Shown here piece after piece: positions 24,527-36,775 of a stretch of DNA of 64,000 nucleotides. Within the stretch, counting starts at the first letter, position 1. Every line of letters begins with the position of its first letter. A model generated the notes under the pieces. The model did not search any database. It had not been told where the DNA came from and saw only the letters and a list, made by a program, of their open reading frames with translations. The translations under genes were made by a program, and so were the position numbers. Source of the DNA: Ifrita kowaldi (lineage: Eukaryota; Chordata; Aves; Passeriformes; Cinclosomatidae); assembly GCA_013398055.1 (NCBI GenBank), contig VZRS01014313.1, forward strand, positions 1 to 64,000. Reading direction: 5' to 3'.

Positions 24527-24666
24527 CTGCCTGAACGGAGCAGGGGGGCCTGGCCCACACGGGGTGCAGGTGGAACAGGGCACAGCTCCAGAGTGGCTGC
24601 CTGCACGGAGCAGGGGGGGCTGGCCCACACAGGGTGCAGGTGGAGCAGGGCACAGCTCCAGGGTGG
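24527..24666. repeat. 70-bp GC-rich tandem repeat in LTR U3, two units
   Basis: Unit 1 (24527-24596) and unit 2 (24597-24666) each begin CTGCCTG, contain CACGG/ACGG steps, CTGGCCCACAC and GTGCAGGTGGA, and end CAGCTCCAG(A/G)GTGG, with only a few differences. A partial third motif (GCAGGTGGAACAGG) follows at about 24691. The position, far upstream of the poly(A) signal, is where retroviral U3 enhancer repeats lie. Confidence 0.88.
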
Positions 24667-25304
24667 CGGTTCCTGGCCAGGCCCGGAGCCGCAGGTGGAA
24701 CAGGCCTCCTGCAAGCCCCCTGTTACCTGTTCAAAAGCCGGAAGCCAAGGAGGGTGTCCTGGGGTTTGTTCGTTCTTAAAGTGTGGATCACAGAGGCGTG
24801 TCAAACTCTTTAAGTGGCTTAATGAAGTTGCCAGTATTCAAACTAGCCAGTTGATTGGTTCTGTTAGGTGTAGAGGAAGCTGTAAGCAACCCTTTGCAAA
24901 AGAATCACTTCCGTGGCTGATGGAGGCCCTCTTTAACTAAAAACCTAAACTATGTTAACCATAACACTTGTGCGTTGATTTTGCAGCAGATCTGACGGAA
25001 ATAGGCAAAGTGAGATGAGTTCAGTTGAGCAGAGGAGAAGCCATTTCACTGGCTCTTTCCAGTTCTCAGTTTGGATTTCACTTTGCAGCAGAAAAAAATG
25101 AAATTTTCAGAGCCAAAGAGGATTTTGTGAAAAACAAATGTTTGGGTTCTAGTTTACTCTACCTCAATCTGAATCACACAGGCAGGGTTTTGGAGCCAAA
25201 GTTTTTGGTCCCAGCTGATCACCCTGCTTGTTTCAGATATTACTTTCCTGATACATCCTGCTCATTGTATGCAAAGGCATACACAGATTGTGTGTGAGAG
25301 CAAT

Positions 25305-25305
25305 G

Positions 25306-25338
<33 letters not shown>

Positions 25339-25359
25339 GCATGTATGTATGTATGTATA
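25305..25359. repeat. (AT)n / (ATGT)n compound microsatellite
   Basis: An AT run at about 25313-25338 is followed by GC and GTAT/ATGT steps to 25358. Confidence 0.95.
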
Positions 25360-26278
25360 GAAATAGACATATTTTTCCCCTGGAAGCTTTGTGTAAACAA
25401 AATCAGTGAAAGAATAACAGAATTATTTCTGCTACTCTTAGTAACAAATAAACTCTAACAGCTTAAGAAACAGAAGGGAGGAAAAAAAAGGTAATTTTAT
25501 GTTTAATATTTTTTAAATGATATTTTACAATTTTGAAAATTCCTAATACTGGCAAGTTTTGTTATCAAACATATGCATATGAATTCCTCATGTCCACATT
25601 GTCTCAACTTCGGATAATGTTAGTTCCAAGTAAAAGGCTGTGTCACATTCAAATGGATGATGGGTTTTCATGTTTTCCTCACCTCTCCGTTGTTCCATGG
25701 CAATTTGGCCTGCCAGGGCACGAGGTTTACAATACTTTAAAAATATTAAATGGGACATGGTACCACAGTCCATCTCCACAGCTGTACAGGCAGCACTCTG
25801 CTCTACACTGCCTTTTGTTAGAAAATGAATGAAGTTCAAGGTCTTGCATGTTTTCTTCAAAGTATTCCCGCTCTTGGCTTAGGATACTTAAGGAAAAAAA
25901 ATCACCTAAGTCTTTGTGATGAAGAATTTGGTTGACAGTTTTAGTCCCTTGATGCAAGGAGCTGTCTGCAGGTGCAGGAGAGCAAATGAGAGAAAAATGC
26001 AGTATTTTCAGGGGGCAGTCCAAGGCTGCGAAGTAATTCACTTCAGGAACTTGGAACTGTCATAAGTGTCACCACTGCTTACTCTAAGTGCTTTCTCTAA
26101 CAATACCTGGCAACATGCATCTGAAGAGAAGGAGAACGCAAAGCAAAATAAGTCACATCATTACAGGTATTTCTTCGGCAAGGGGTGGTGGAGAAAAAAG
26201 ATCAAGAGCTGAGAGTTGTTAGTCATATCATTTAAAACACTGTGGAAAACCATTGGGTACTAGAAAGATGGTCTGAAA

Positions 26279-26378
26279 GAATAAGAATAAGAATAAAAGA
26301 ACAATAATAGAAATGAATAGAATATAAATGAATAGAATAGAATAGAATAGAATAGAATAGAATAGAATGAATAGAAAA
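26279..26378. repeat. (AATAG)n microsatellite
   Basis: Starts as AATAAG hexamer-like steps, passes through imperfect AAATGAATAG, then runs as a pure AATAG pentamer at about 26331-26368. Downstream GAACTGAGCTGAACTGAA is a short related 10-bp repeat. Confidence 0.95.
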
Positions 26379-29300
26379 GGACAGAACTGAGCTGAACTGA
26401 ATTTTCAGATGGAGTTTAATTGAATCTATTGAAAGGTTGCTATCTTGTGTGCAGGAAGATAAAGATTCTATTTATTGTACCTAAATCCTTGTACCTGAAG
26501 GCGAACATGCACTGGCAGCACTCCATAATGGGTGATTTCTTTGATATTATTCAGCATTTTCTTGTGTTCTCCAGTCTGTCTGTGTGCAGCCACCTGGAAC
26601 CACATGCCTTATTTTCATACTATAATTTCTTTGAAGTGAGATTGTGTTTTTTCAGGCACTTGTAGAAAGCCCAGTTCAATAAGCTTTTGTTTCTGCAGTG
26701 GAATTACTCAGTTCTACCACAGTAGAAGAGCTGTGGCTGCTAAAGCTGTCAACACATATTTTGTGTTCTTTGGCTGTAGTACATAAAGGTAAGAGAGTTG
26801 AACGAGGTCAGTCTAGAGTTCAGTAGGACTCGAGTGTGACCTGTTCTGATCGAAAATGTTTACCTCCTCCCATCTGAAATAAATTTGGACTCTTTCCTGA
26901 TGGAGCTCCACTGCTGTCTCTGCCTGTTAACAAATACAAGAATCATTGTCTTGTTCCTTGTCTACTTTCTCAGTGTTTGTTTTAGAGCTTTTTTCCATGC
27001 TTTCTTTCTGACTAATGAGCCACAGTTTTTGAATTCCTTTGCCCACATGCATTTCTAGCTTTTTTTTCTCATTTTAAACACAATAGTTATGACAATGAGA
27101 ATTTTTTTTTTAATTCTATCACAATTTCTATGCTGCATGGGCACAGATTTTTTTTTTTTTTTCTGGGTTGTTTGGTTTTTTTTTTGTTTTTCCGGACAGC
27201 TCTGATATTACTAAACATGCAAGTCTGCCTGAGATGAAAGGGTGGGGAGAGGGGAAATTTGGAGTCACTTAGCTTGCTGCTTGACTTTTGATTCAGTTTA
27301 TCTGATGTCTGTTGCTGTGCTAGATAGGTGTTGGACTCAAGAAAACTAAACATATCTAAAAGTGAAAAGCATTTTTATGAGGCGTTTTGGTTTGTCCTCA
27401 ACACTGCAACTCTGGTCTGCACTCACAATCTGAAGAAGAAGAAAGAAAATTCCTATCAAATCCCAAATATTTCACTCAATAAACTTATTTCCTGGAGGAA
27501 AGCTGAGGAAATAAATGTAGTGTTGAGAATGGGCATGGTGCTTTCTGTGCTCACATTGTCCTTCTCAGTCTGCAAGGTGAACTCCATGGCTGAGGCACAG
27601 CAGCAGCAGCATAGAAAGGATGAAGGGGCCACTCTTTGCCAGCTCCTGTACCCAGCCCTCCCTAAAACAAGTACAGTGGTGAAGCACAGGGAGTTCAGAG
27701 CAGATTGCAGTGAAGCAAACATGTCAGGGGTAGAGGAACACAGGTTATGGAAGACATGCAGGTACTAAAGCTGGTCACAAAGTGGCAGAGAAAAGACGAT
27801 GTAGGACAAATTATAGAAGTACTTTGTGCTGCAGCAAAGCAATATCCTTGTCATGCATTCTTTCTTTTGCTGTGTTTGCATGAGAAATGTTTTGCTTTCT
27901 ATTTCACTCAGAACAATTAACATCAAAACAGAACACAGTAGTGTCCTGAGCAAGTTTGCTGCGTATATGCAATGTTGGGAGCCCAGTCCAGCTGCATAGC
28001 AACTGTGGCAGTCATTAGCTTTTTCCTATTTTGTTAGCTCTCAAATAGGTGTATTTGGCTTTTGGCAAGATGTGGATGGGGTGCAAATGTAGCAGATAAC
28101 AGAAAATATATTATCAATAATTTACAGTTGTGCATGACCCCCTTTTTAGCAGGAGTTGAACATTAAGTCTTCTGTAATATATAAAGTCACTTGCTGTAAG
28201 TTATCATAGTCCTCAGCTGTCTGTAAATCATGAGTTACAAACCTCCCCCTCCAATCCACACTCTGAAGAAAGGCAAAAATGACCTGAAAATTTCTTATGC
28301 CCAGAGACTGTCTCAGAGACCACCTCAGAGCTGCTGTGACACCACTGCCTTGTAGAAAAGATGAGAGTGACCCAAGAGGGAAGAGACTACTCAGGAATCT
28401 TATGCCCTTGTATTTCCAGGCTTCAAAATTTACTGGGCTATACAATTTCTCACTGAAAGAAATAAAAACAAAACCAAACCAAAAAATCCCCATAAAACAT
28501 TCTTAAGCTATTTGTCACAGAAAACAATCTACAGGGTTAAAAAAAACAAAAACAAACCCAACAAAACAAAAGTAAAGACTTGTGAAGGCTTATACAAAAA
28601 TCAGCTAACTCATTGTAATGAAGTCAGGTTTGTTTGCACACACTGCATTATTTTTCACAGTAAAATGAGAGTTTCTTCATCAAGGGCCCATCGGCAACTT
28701 TGGGCAAGTGTTCTGTTCAAATGAGTCACATAATATTGCTGAAAAATTTTTAAGACCACTGCATTGGCAACCTTTCAGACAACAGACACCCACTTAGAAA
28801 GCCAATCGGCTGGGATACAAATTTTGCTCCACAAAGCTGCAAGTGCAGCAAGTGTAGCCTCAGAAGACGAAGCAGAAAGTGTCAAAGATGTGACAAATAT
28901 CTTTCTGTTTTTTTTTTTTTTTCCACTTTCCAAGCAAATGAAAAGGATTTGTTTGGCATTGGTAGGTTCTGTTTAATGTGGGTAGTTTCAGCATTCTCTC
29001 TGCAAAGAACATGGCTTTAGCTCTGTGGGTCTGCTTCTGGAAGAAGCGGATAGATTCTGATTTACATGTAAAATTTTGAAACCTAATACTAATGGGATAT
29101 TTGAAATGGAATTGCTACCGTTTTATTTTCTAGTATATGCTGGTTCCAGAGACATTCCATGGAAGTAAAGGTAGACTTCCAGACTATCCATGAAAATATC
29201 CACAAAAATCCTTTCTATACTCAGAGCATGACTGACATTTTGCTTTTTAGACAAAATCTTTCAGGGTACCTCCATTTCTTAGTTGCGTTTGCCTGAGTGT

Positions 29301-30047
29301 GTTACCATGGTGATTAGGAGATTCTGGGAATTTGTTTTATGATTATTGTGAAACATTCATGTGTGAGTTGATGATCTGTATTTCAGAACCAGATCTTGAA
29401 GAGACAATAACCATTTGGGGATTAGCAGCTTTTCCACCATGACAAATAAAGAAAAACCTAGATTAAAGAAGGCCAGATTTGTAATTGATTGATTGAACCA
29501 TTAGTGATTTTGCTCCAGTCACACCTCTTTGAATCAGCCAGAAATCCATCTCAATATGCTGTTAATTTTCCGCCAAGGAGCAATTGGATATGTAAACACT
29601 AGGAAAATAAAGCAGCAAAACCAGTCAAACAAACCAGCTGCCAAATCGTGTGTCTTCTGCCAGTGACCACTATCCTGCAACACCCTGGTCTGTCAATGAA
29701 AATACTCCCTTTGCGATGCCACAGTTAAAATTGCTATTTCACTCTTTCAAGAGTGGATAACAATGACAACAACAATGATACTCTGGTTTTATCTAGAGAA
29801 GAGAGATGCCTCCTTGCAGGAAGTAAAACAGCAGGAGTTTAATGTTTGTTATCTAGATGCATGTACGCTTATTGTAAATAGACATTTGTCTGTTCTTCAT
29901 AGATTTGATTTTCTACTGACAATTGAAAGAATTTTGACAGTATCCTTGTAAATGGAGGTAGCCATTGATGTGAAAAATGCCCAATTATTGAAAAGGTAGA
30001 AAATGTAAAGTAGGAAACGTCATAGCATGAGGGGGTTCTGATCTTGG

Positions 30048-30430
30048 CTGATCCCAACAGCCCCCCCAGCCCTTCTCACTCCTCCTACTCAGCTGGACAG
30101 GAGCACAGCTGCTTCACCATGGTCTTTCACAAGGGCTGAAGGGGAATCTCTGCTTCAGCACCTGGAACATCTCCTCTGCCTCCTTCTTCACTGAGCTTGG
30201 TGTCTGCAGGCAGTTCCTTTCAGGTTTTTCTCATTCCTCGCTGCCATCTGCTGTGCAATGTTTTTTACCCTTTCTTAAATATGTTATCACAGTGACACTA
30301 CTAACGTCACTGGTGGACTTGGTTTTGGCCAGAGATGGGTGGGCTGGAGCTGGCTGGACCTGGGTCTGTGTGACATGGTGGCGGCTCCTGATCCCACAGA
30401 AGCCATCTCAGTTTATGATGAGTGTTCACC
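30048..30430 (-). mobile_element. Decayed LTR fragment of a bird endogenous retrovirus
   Basis: CCCCCCCAGCCCTTCTCACTCC, then GCACAGCTGCTTCACCATGG, GGGAATCTCTGC, TCTTCACTGAGCTTGGTGTC and TTAAATATGTTATCACAG follow the order of a long avian LTR that I recognise only from memory. Internal deletions and many substitutions are evident. The minus orientation is inferred from how that family is usually laid out. It directly precedes a CR1 relic. Confidence 0.5.
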
Positions 30431-30554
30431 TCATCTCCTACTCCAGGATGTGTTGTTGAACAGGGAAGATCCAAGATCCCAAGACAGACATCTATGCTAC
30501 TCGTAACCATTCTATAGGTTGAATATGGTCCCTTAACAACTGTTCTCTGAGACA

Positions 30555-31170
30555 CAGCACCTCACCTGTGTCTTATCCATCTGGTTGCCCAGATATGTTC
30601 ACTTGAATAAGCAGAAAATTTTGAGAGACAGTGTCAAAAACCTCTCAGAAATCAAAGCAAATGATGTCCACCACACCTCCCTCGGCCACAAACACAGACA
30701 GTTTATCACAGGAAGCAATCTGGTTGGTCATGCAAGATTTGCCCATGATAAATTCATGCTAATTGTTACAGATTGCTTTCTTTTTTATGTGCCCAGAAAT
30801 GTGCTGCTTCAAAAGGATTCATTCCATGGTTTTCCCCGGCACTCGTGTAACTGGCCTTTAGTCTTGTGTATTGTCACCTTTTGAAGATGGTGTGTGACAG
30901 GTGCTTTTCTGCATTCATCAGGAATCTTTCCAAATGTCCCCAGCCTGCTGACAGAGCGGCTTTCAAGGACATTGGCTGTGTCTTTCAGCAGCCTTAGATG
31001 GAGCTTCTTGGATCCCAAAGTTTATAGGGGTTGAGTTCTCTCTAGAAATCACTGACTCTTCCCTCATCCATTAATGGTACTTCCCCTTGAATCCCTTCTC
31101 TGATCACAAATGTCTGAGCAAAGAGAGCACTGATTTCCTCATGTCTCTTATATGTACATCTTAATAGCCT
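30555..31170 (-). pseudogene. CR1 LINE RT fragment, heavily decayed
   Basis: The minus-strand translation, with stops and shifts, gives VPGKTME at about 30840, HISGHIKKKAICNN, then HEFIMGKSCMTNQIASCDKL (about 30720-30780) and VVDIICFDF at about 30660. These match in order the CR1 RT stretch GKSCLTNLIA...VDVVYLDFSKAFD. In-frame stops replace at least two residues. There is no 3' end. Confidence 0.8.
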
Positions 31171-32168
31171 GGTTGGAAATATTCCCATTCTATTGGTTAT
31201 TTAGTCCTTCAGTGTGCCAGTAACCAACATAAAACCAAAAGACATGGAGATTTGGAAAAAAAAAACCAACAAAAAAACCAAAAAAAGAGCACAATACACA
31301 TATATTTCTTTATTATTCCAGAGGGGTTTTTTTTTATATTCTGGATGTTTTCTCTCGAATTTTCCTCCTTCTGTCCCAGTTTTTTTCCACCTTTTCTGTT
31401 TTGACATTAAAAATACCACAGCAGGGCTTAAAAACATTCTTAAATGAGTAAAAAATGGCATAATTCCTCCTTTCCTGTACCCCAGCCAGAAAAAATTAGT
31501 TTAAATTGATTTTGATCTGATACTTGATTGTTCTATTTCAATAATCAGGATGCTTGAACTATGATGCATAGGCACTGCTCTGTTTTGAAGTACACTTCAG
31601 GAATAAAAGAATTCAGACCTTTGTTCTTCAATGCTGAACATATCACACAAAAGCCAAAAGGTTCCACTTTCACAAATCTCTGCAATGATTCAGAATCTTA
31701 CTAATTTTTCAAATACAAGATCTAATGTTTTGATGAGATGCAGAAGACCAAGCTTTCAAGCAATCTGTTGAATTCCAGAAAGCAATTTATATGTTATTAG
31801 TAAAAAAGTATGAGTATAAATTTGGTGTTACCTGTGCTTGACCATGAGCAGGGTTCAGAGACAAATGGCAAGCAAATTTCTTGGCCTGTAAAAAACACCT
31901 CTAAGTGAGGGAATAAAGAAGCATGAACACAAGCTATTTTAATTTTCAGAGTGAAATGTAAGAAGCAAAGATTACCTTGGGAAGTTAAAGCAGATGGTCA
32001 TTTTGCACAGCGTGTTTTTAGAGGGTAGTCTTCATTATCACAGTGCTGGGATCTGTAATTCACCAGTGAAAATGAAGGTTTGCATACCAGAGAAAATCAG
32101 GGTTTTACTATGGAATGAAGGAAATATTTCTAGGATCGAACTAGGGGCATTAGTACATTTCTATATAT
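31171..32168. other. AT-rich non-coding DNA
   Basis: Nothing recognised. An A-rich run (31256-31288) of AAAAAACCAAC type gives spurious Lys/Asn frames. Confidence 0.6.
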
Positions 32169-32732
32169 TGCAGTTTAACCCTGTCTGGGAAGTCATCTCC
32201 ACACAGCCACGCACTCACTTTCCCTGTGTAGGACAGGGGAGAGAGTCAGAAAAGTAGAAGTGAGAAAACTCATGGGTTGAGAAGACAGTTTAATAGGCAG
32301 AGCAAAGGCTATGCATATTAAACAAAGCAAAACAAAGAATTAACTGACTGATTTGGATGGGCAGGCAGGTACTCAGCCATCAGGACAGCAGGGCCTCATC
32401 ACACATAAGGGGGATTTGGGAAGACAAATGCCACCGCCCCAAACATCCCCCCTCTGCTCCTTCTCCCCCAGCTTTATGACCCCATGTGGTCTGGAATATC
32501 CCTTGAGTCAGCTGGGGTCAGCTGTCCTGCTGTGTCCTCTCCCAGCTCCTTGTGCACCCTCAGCCTCCTCCCTGGTGGGGTGAAGAGCAGAAAAAGCCTT
32601 GATGCTGTGTAAGCACTGCTGACAAAAACATCCCAGAATTATCAACACTGTTTCCAGCACAAATCCAAAGCACAGCCCCATGCTAGCTGCTGGGAAGAAA
32701 ATTAACCCCATCCTAACTAAAACCAGCATGCA
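32169..32732 (-). mobile_element. Endogenous-retrovirus LTR, near full length
   Basis: Same family as 19665-20203 but on the opposite strand. On plus it starts TGCAGTTTAACCCTGTC, then GAGAAAACTCATGGGTTGAG, GACAGTTTAATAGG (ATTAAA poly(A) signal at 32289-32294 on minus), GGCAGGCAGGTACTCAGCCA, the TATA-like CATAAA at 32473-32478 on minus, GTCAGCTGGGGTCAGCTGTC and the end CTAAAACCAGCATGCA. Promoter-to-poly(A) spacing is consistent with an LTR. No clear target duplication was found, so the exact ends are approximate. No adjacent viral genes. Confidence 0.85.
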
Positions 32733-35700
32733 AATCCAGGGACAGCACATTTCTACATCCCACACTATGGTCTGTGTGTGATCTGGCCAGCTTTCCTGAC
32801 CCACCTTTCTGCTAAGCTGAGCTGTCTGGCCCAGTGTGCTCTGCAGCACTACTGTCAGAGTCTGCAGGCAGAACCAGTCAGTGGAAATGGAGATACCAGA
32901 CCAGAGACATTGAATAAAACTGTTCTTCCTTTCTCTCTACCTCCCTCTTTTGTTTACAACAGCTACATAGATAGACGGGAAGGCATGTGAAGGTCTCATG
33001 TCATAGGGATGGTGAAGATCCTGAAGGAATCCAGCAGGTACAGGCAGAGTAAAAGACAGAGACAAGAAATCATCTTTGTCAAAAATGTAAATTTTTGAGT
33101 TTTTGAGAATTTGAGGGGATAATGTCTTGGACAAAGCCTGTGGGTATTTTCCCATGTTCTAATCCAAGACTAGTCAGTTGCGTACTTTGTATTTTTCAGG
33201 CCTGTAGTACCTATCTAGAAAGAAGAGCAGCAGGGGAAAGTCACACCTCTGTTGAATCAGATCAAAGTTCTGTCTTGTCTGAAATGTTCTTTACCAGCAG
33301 CAAATGCCTACAGAAGTGTACAAGAACAGAGGAAATGTATGTACCATCTTCCCTTCTCACTCCCTCACTGTATATCCTCCCTCAGCTTCCAGCAATCTGT
33401 GGATGATGGATGAAGGAGAACATATAAGAAGGGATCTGCTATATATGGATGTGCTCGACTGCAAGTAATCTTTGCAGCTTAGATTTCTGGAGATTTTGGA
33501 AATAATTCCTGAAATGAAAAAAAAAAAACAAACCCAACAACCAAATGTCCAACTCATCACATTTCATTAATTAATTTTTAAAGGAGCTTTCATGTACCAA
33601 ACATGGTATATTTTTGTAACACTTAAAAATGTTTTGATTCACTAATGATCTTTTATATGTTTTAACCACCAAAAAGCCTATAAAGTCAGTTGTTTTCAGC
33701 ATTATTAAGAATAAGAAATGCTTTTTAGTAAATAAAAGCTCTTAGTTTTTCAAGCATTTATTTATTTGATTTTAAACCAGGAAATTTATTTTAAAGGGCT
33801 TTTCCAGATGAAGAGTCTTGCATAGGAAAAATAGTGGATTTTGGGGGTTGAGTGGGTTTTTTTAAAAAGTTCTTAAAAAGCATGCATGTTCTTCAGACTT
33901 GCTACTTGATTATTCCACGTTTCCTTCCCCCATATAAAACTTCTGCCAGAGAAAAAGGAGAATTGCTAGGAATATGGATGACCATGGAAGAAGGACTGAT
34001 AAGAAGAGGAGTGGAAAATTACTCTGAGGAGGAAAACCAGAAAAGATAAATTGCAGAGTAATGTAATACTCCTCATAAAAAACTCACAATGCCATAAGAT
34101 TTAATTATGAGGAAGGTATGATTATGTTGTTAAAGGATAAACACCATTATGCAAACTGCTAAAGAAAGAAAAAAAATTATGTGTCTACTGAACTAGATTC
34201 TGTCTATGCTAAGTGGTGGCAATAAAAAAGTATTCATTTAAAATTCCTGATGTAATACTTTTCACATAATGTTATTTATTAAACCAAAATATTGCATTTT
34301 CTTATCTCATTTTGATGTTCAATCTTAAGAGATTAGGGACCATTATTATTGAAAAAGAAAAGGGTTTTAAGTTCTTGAAAACTACATTCTTTAATAATGA
34401 ATTCAATGCAAAGCATAGAAAAAGTCAAACATGATTTTTTAATACAGCAGTCAGCAAAATTTGGAGGAAGAGATGATCAACAGAAGCAATTATAAAAGGA
34501 TGATGTTCTTGGAAAAACATTGACATACAAACTAACAGAAGGAGTCTGGCTTCCCTCGCAGCCTGTCTCCCTTGTGTTTTCCAAGGGAAGTTTTTTATCA
34601 CTTCTGCAATTTGCAGTATAAGAAAAAGAAAGAAACTCGTAACAGCAGTTGAATTCTTTGTGGTCCTTCATTCCAAGTCACCTTCCTGTCCTTTACCTAC
34701 CTACCTTTCTGGGGATTTGTCAGGCACTTACTGAAAACTGTTATTTAAGTGCACTGTTAGTGCAGCTCCTTTGGTTTTCTTTTTAAACTCCCTGTAGTTC
34801 CATGACCATATGTTCTTTGACATTCTTTTTAATTAGTGACAGATGGATGAAAGAATTTTAGATCCTAGACCGAATTTCTTGCTGTTGGGATTTTTTTCTT
34901 AAAATGAGACTTTCCACACACTATTAATTTCTCAAAATACTTTGACTTCTTGTTGGTGTTGTCTCCCCTCTCTTTTCTATCAATGCCTCTGTTTTGTTTT
35001 CAGCAAGTAAGAAAGAAAGAAAAAAAGATTATTTAATTGTACTATGGGATTTTTTTTTATCCTATCTTCGGTGACAGCTGATGATCCTGTAGGTCTAGTC
35101 TGCTTCTCATTCTGATTAGTGTTGTCAGGATTTCTGAAAGAAAAGTCTGGCATTCAACTAAATGAATTACAAAACAGTTATGAAGAGTTTGATACTTTAT
35201 TTTAAAAGCATGTCCAGGAGACAAAACACAGCAAAACACCACCACCAAAAATGCAAAACAAAGATTTAGGCAGTCTCTCTAGTATAATATGACGACCATA
35301 ATTTCATATTGCCTTTTACTTTACGACTACACAAATGCTCCTTTTATGTTTGTCATTCATAATCCTGTGTTTTCTTGGTTAGTTCTCTTTTTTTTTGGTT
35401 TGTGTCTTCTTCCCCCGCTCGCCCCTTCTCCACTGCTGTGGGTAACAGAACCCATTGTGCATTTAAGCTCTTTATAAATTACTTGCAATAGTTGCTCTTC
35501 CTTTTGCTCATTAAATAGTACCTTGCTTCCAAGGACTCTGGCACTGTAAGTGCTGTGATTTTACAGGCATTTTCAACACATCAGATTTACCTTCTGCCAG
35601 ATAAAGAACAACAAAAAAAGAAAATTAGCACTTAGAGCCTCGTTTGATCTACTAATCCTCTAAAGTTTACTTCTTATGGGAAAAAAGAGCAACAAAGAAG

Positions 35701-35784
35701 ACCTAGTTTTATACTTAAGAATATGATTAGTAATGACAAGTAAACACGATGGAAATCTAATCATTGGCAATATAAGTGCTGCTA
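32733..35784. other. AT-rich non-coding DNA
   Basis: No credible exon. Short open frames (up to about 94 codons at 33122-33406) have no recognisable features. Poly-A at 33520-33530 and a T/A-rich stretch at 33540-33800. Confidence 0.6.
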
Positions 35785-36157
35785 GTGTTGAGCAGAGAAG
35801 GTTGTGTGGAGAACTCATAACAATCTTCCAGTATCTGAAGGGGCTACAGGGAAGCCAGAGAGGGACCCTTCATCAGGAACTGTAGTGATAGGGCAGGGAA
35901 TATTGGGTACAAATTGAAAGAGGGGAAATTTAGGGCAGATATTAGGAAGAAATTCTTTCCAGTGAGGGTGGTGAGACTCTGGAACAGGTTGCCCAGGGAG
36001 GTTGCAGACGTCCCAGTCCTGTCAGTGTTCAAAGCCAGCTGGGATAAGGACTTGAGCAACCAGGTCTAGTGCGAGGTGTCCCTGCCCATGGCAGGGGGAA
36101 TTGGAACTAGATGATCTTAAAGGTCCCCTCCAAACCTTCACATTCTATTCTAATTGT
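35785..36157 (+). mobile_element. CR1 LINE 3' region
   Basis: Plus-strand CR1: TATCTGAAGGGGCTACAGGG, AGGGCAGATATTAGGAAG, AACAGGTTGCCCAGGGAGG, AGGTGTCCCTGCCCATGGCA, GAACTAGATGATCTTAAAGG, ending near CACATTCTATTCTAAT, a decayed octamer tail. It covers the end of ORF2 and the 3' UTR; 5' truncated. Only about 20 bp separates it from the next LTR. Confidence 0.92.
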
Positions 36158-36177
36158 GAAATGTTTTATTGTGTAAA

Positions 36178-36775
36178 TGTCATGGTTTAACCCCAGCTGG
36201 CAACAAAGTACCACAAAACCTCTTGCTGCACCCCTCGGTGGGGAGGAGAATCCGAAATAAGATGCAGACTTTGTGAGTTAAAAGCAGCTTAATAATTGAA
36301 ACAAAATAAAATATAATACTAATAAATAATTAAACGCATAAATTAAAATATAATAATGAAAATATAATACTAATGCTAGAAACGAATAGGAGAGAGGGAA
36401 AGAGGTGTAGAACTCAAGCCAAACAAATGATGCACAACACTGTTGCTCACCACCCACTGACGAATGCCCAGCTGGTCCCTGATCAGTAATTGGTGGCTCC
36501 CAGACAACTCCCCCATTTCAGACCACTCTAGTTTGTTTACTGGATATGACATTCTCCCATGTGGCTTTTTCAGGTCTCCTCTCCTGGCCATGCTCCCTCA
36601 TGACTTCTTGAGCACCTCCTCTGGTAGGGCAGGAGGCACTGAAAGTCCTTGATTTAGAGTAAACACCACTGAGCAACAGCCAAAACATCAGTGTGTTACC
36701 AACATTCTCATACTGAACTCAAAACACAGCACTGCCAAGAAGAACATTAACTCCATCTCAACCAAAACCAGGACA
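36178..36775 (-). mobile_element. Endogenous-retrovirus LTR, full length (598 bp)
   Basis: Plus strand starts TGTCATGGTTTAACCCCAGC and ends CAACCAAAACCAGGACA: TG...CA ends. The flanks GTAAA (36173-36177) and GCAGA (36776-36780) agree at three of five positions, so a decayed 5-bp target duplication is possible but unproven. It shares both termini with 32169-32732, but the middle differs, including an AT-rich stretch (36290-36375) with AAAATATAATACTAAT repeated at 36308-36323 and 36359-36374. Orientation is inferred from the family. Solo, with no viral genes. Confidence 0.82.

Larger units (their letters stand above)
23427..24966 (-). mobile_element. Long solo LTR (1,540 bp, 5-bp target duplication), ERVL-like
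   Basis: The plus strand begins TGTAGCGGGTTGAGTTC at 23427 and ends ACCATAACA at 24966, giving canonical TG...CA ends. It is flanked by CTTGT on both sides (23422-23426 and 24967-24971). A 5-bp duplication fits class III (ERVL-type) elements, an inference from size alone. Orientation is minus: AATAAA sits at 23566-23571, leaving about 140 bp of U5. Upstream on the minus strand are polypurine/polypyrimidine stretches (23610-23640 on plus) and, deep in U3, a GC-rich tandem repeat (24527-24666). No retroviral coding sequence adjoins it. Confidence 0.82.
24972..30047. other. AT-rich non-coding DNA with microsatellites
   Basis: No exon I would defend. A 146-codon plus-strand frame at 27328-27768 begins at TTG, includes a short (CAG)4-encoded Gln run and has no recognisable domain. 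T-rich runs lie at 27101-27192 and 28911-28922, and microsatellites at 25305-25359 and 26279-26378. Confidence 0.55.

Noticed and set aside
27328..27768. A 146-codon plus-strand frame with a short Gln run
   Set aside because: It begins at TTG, is Lys/Asn-rich from AT-rich DNA, has no domain, and has an open shadow frame on the opposite strand.
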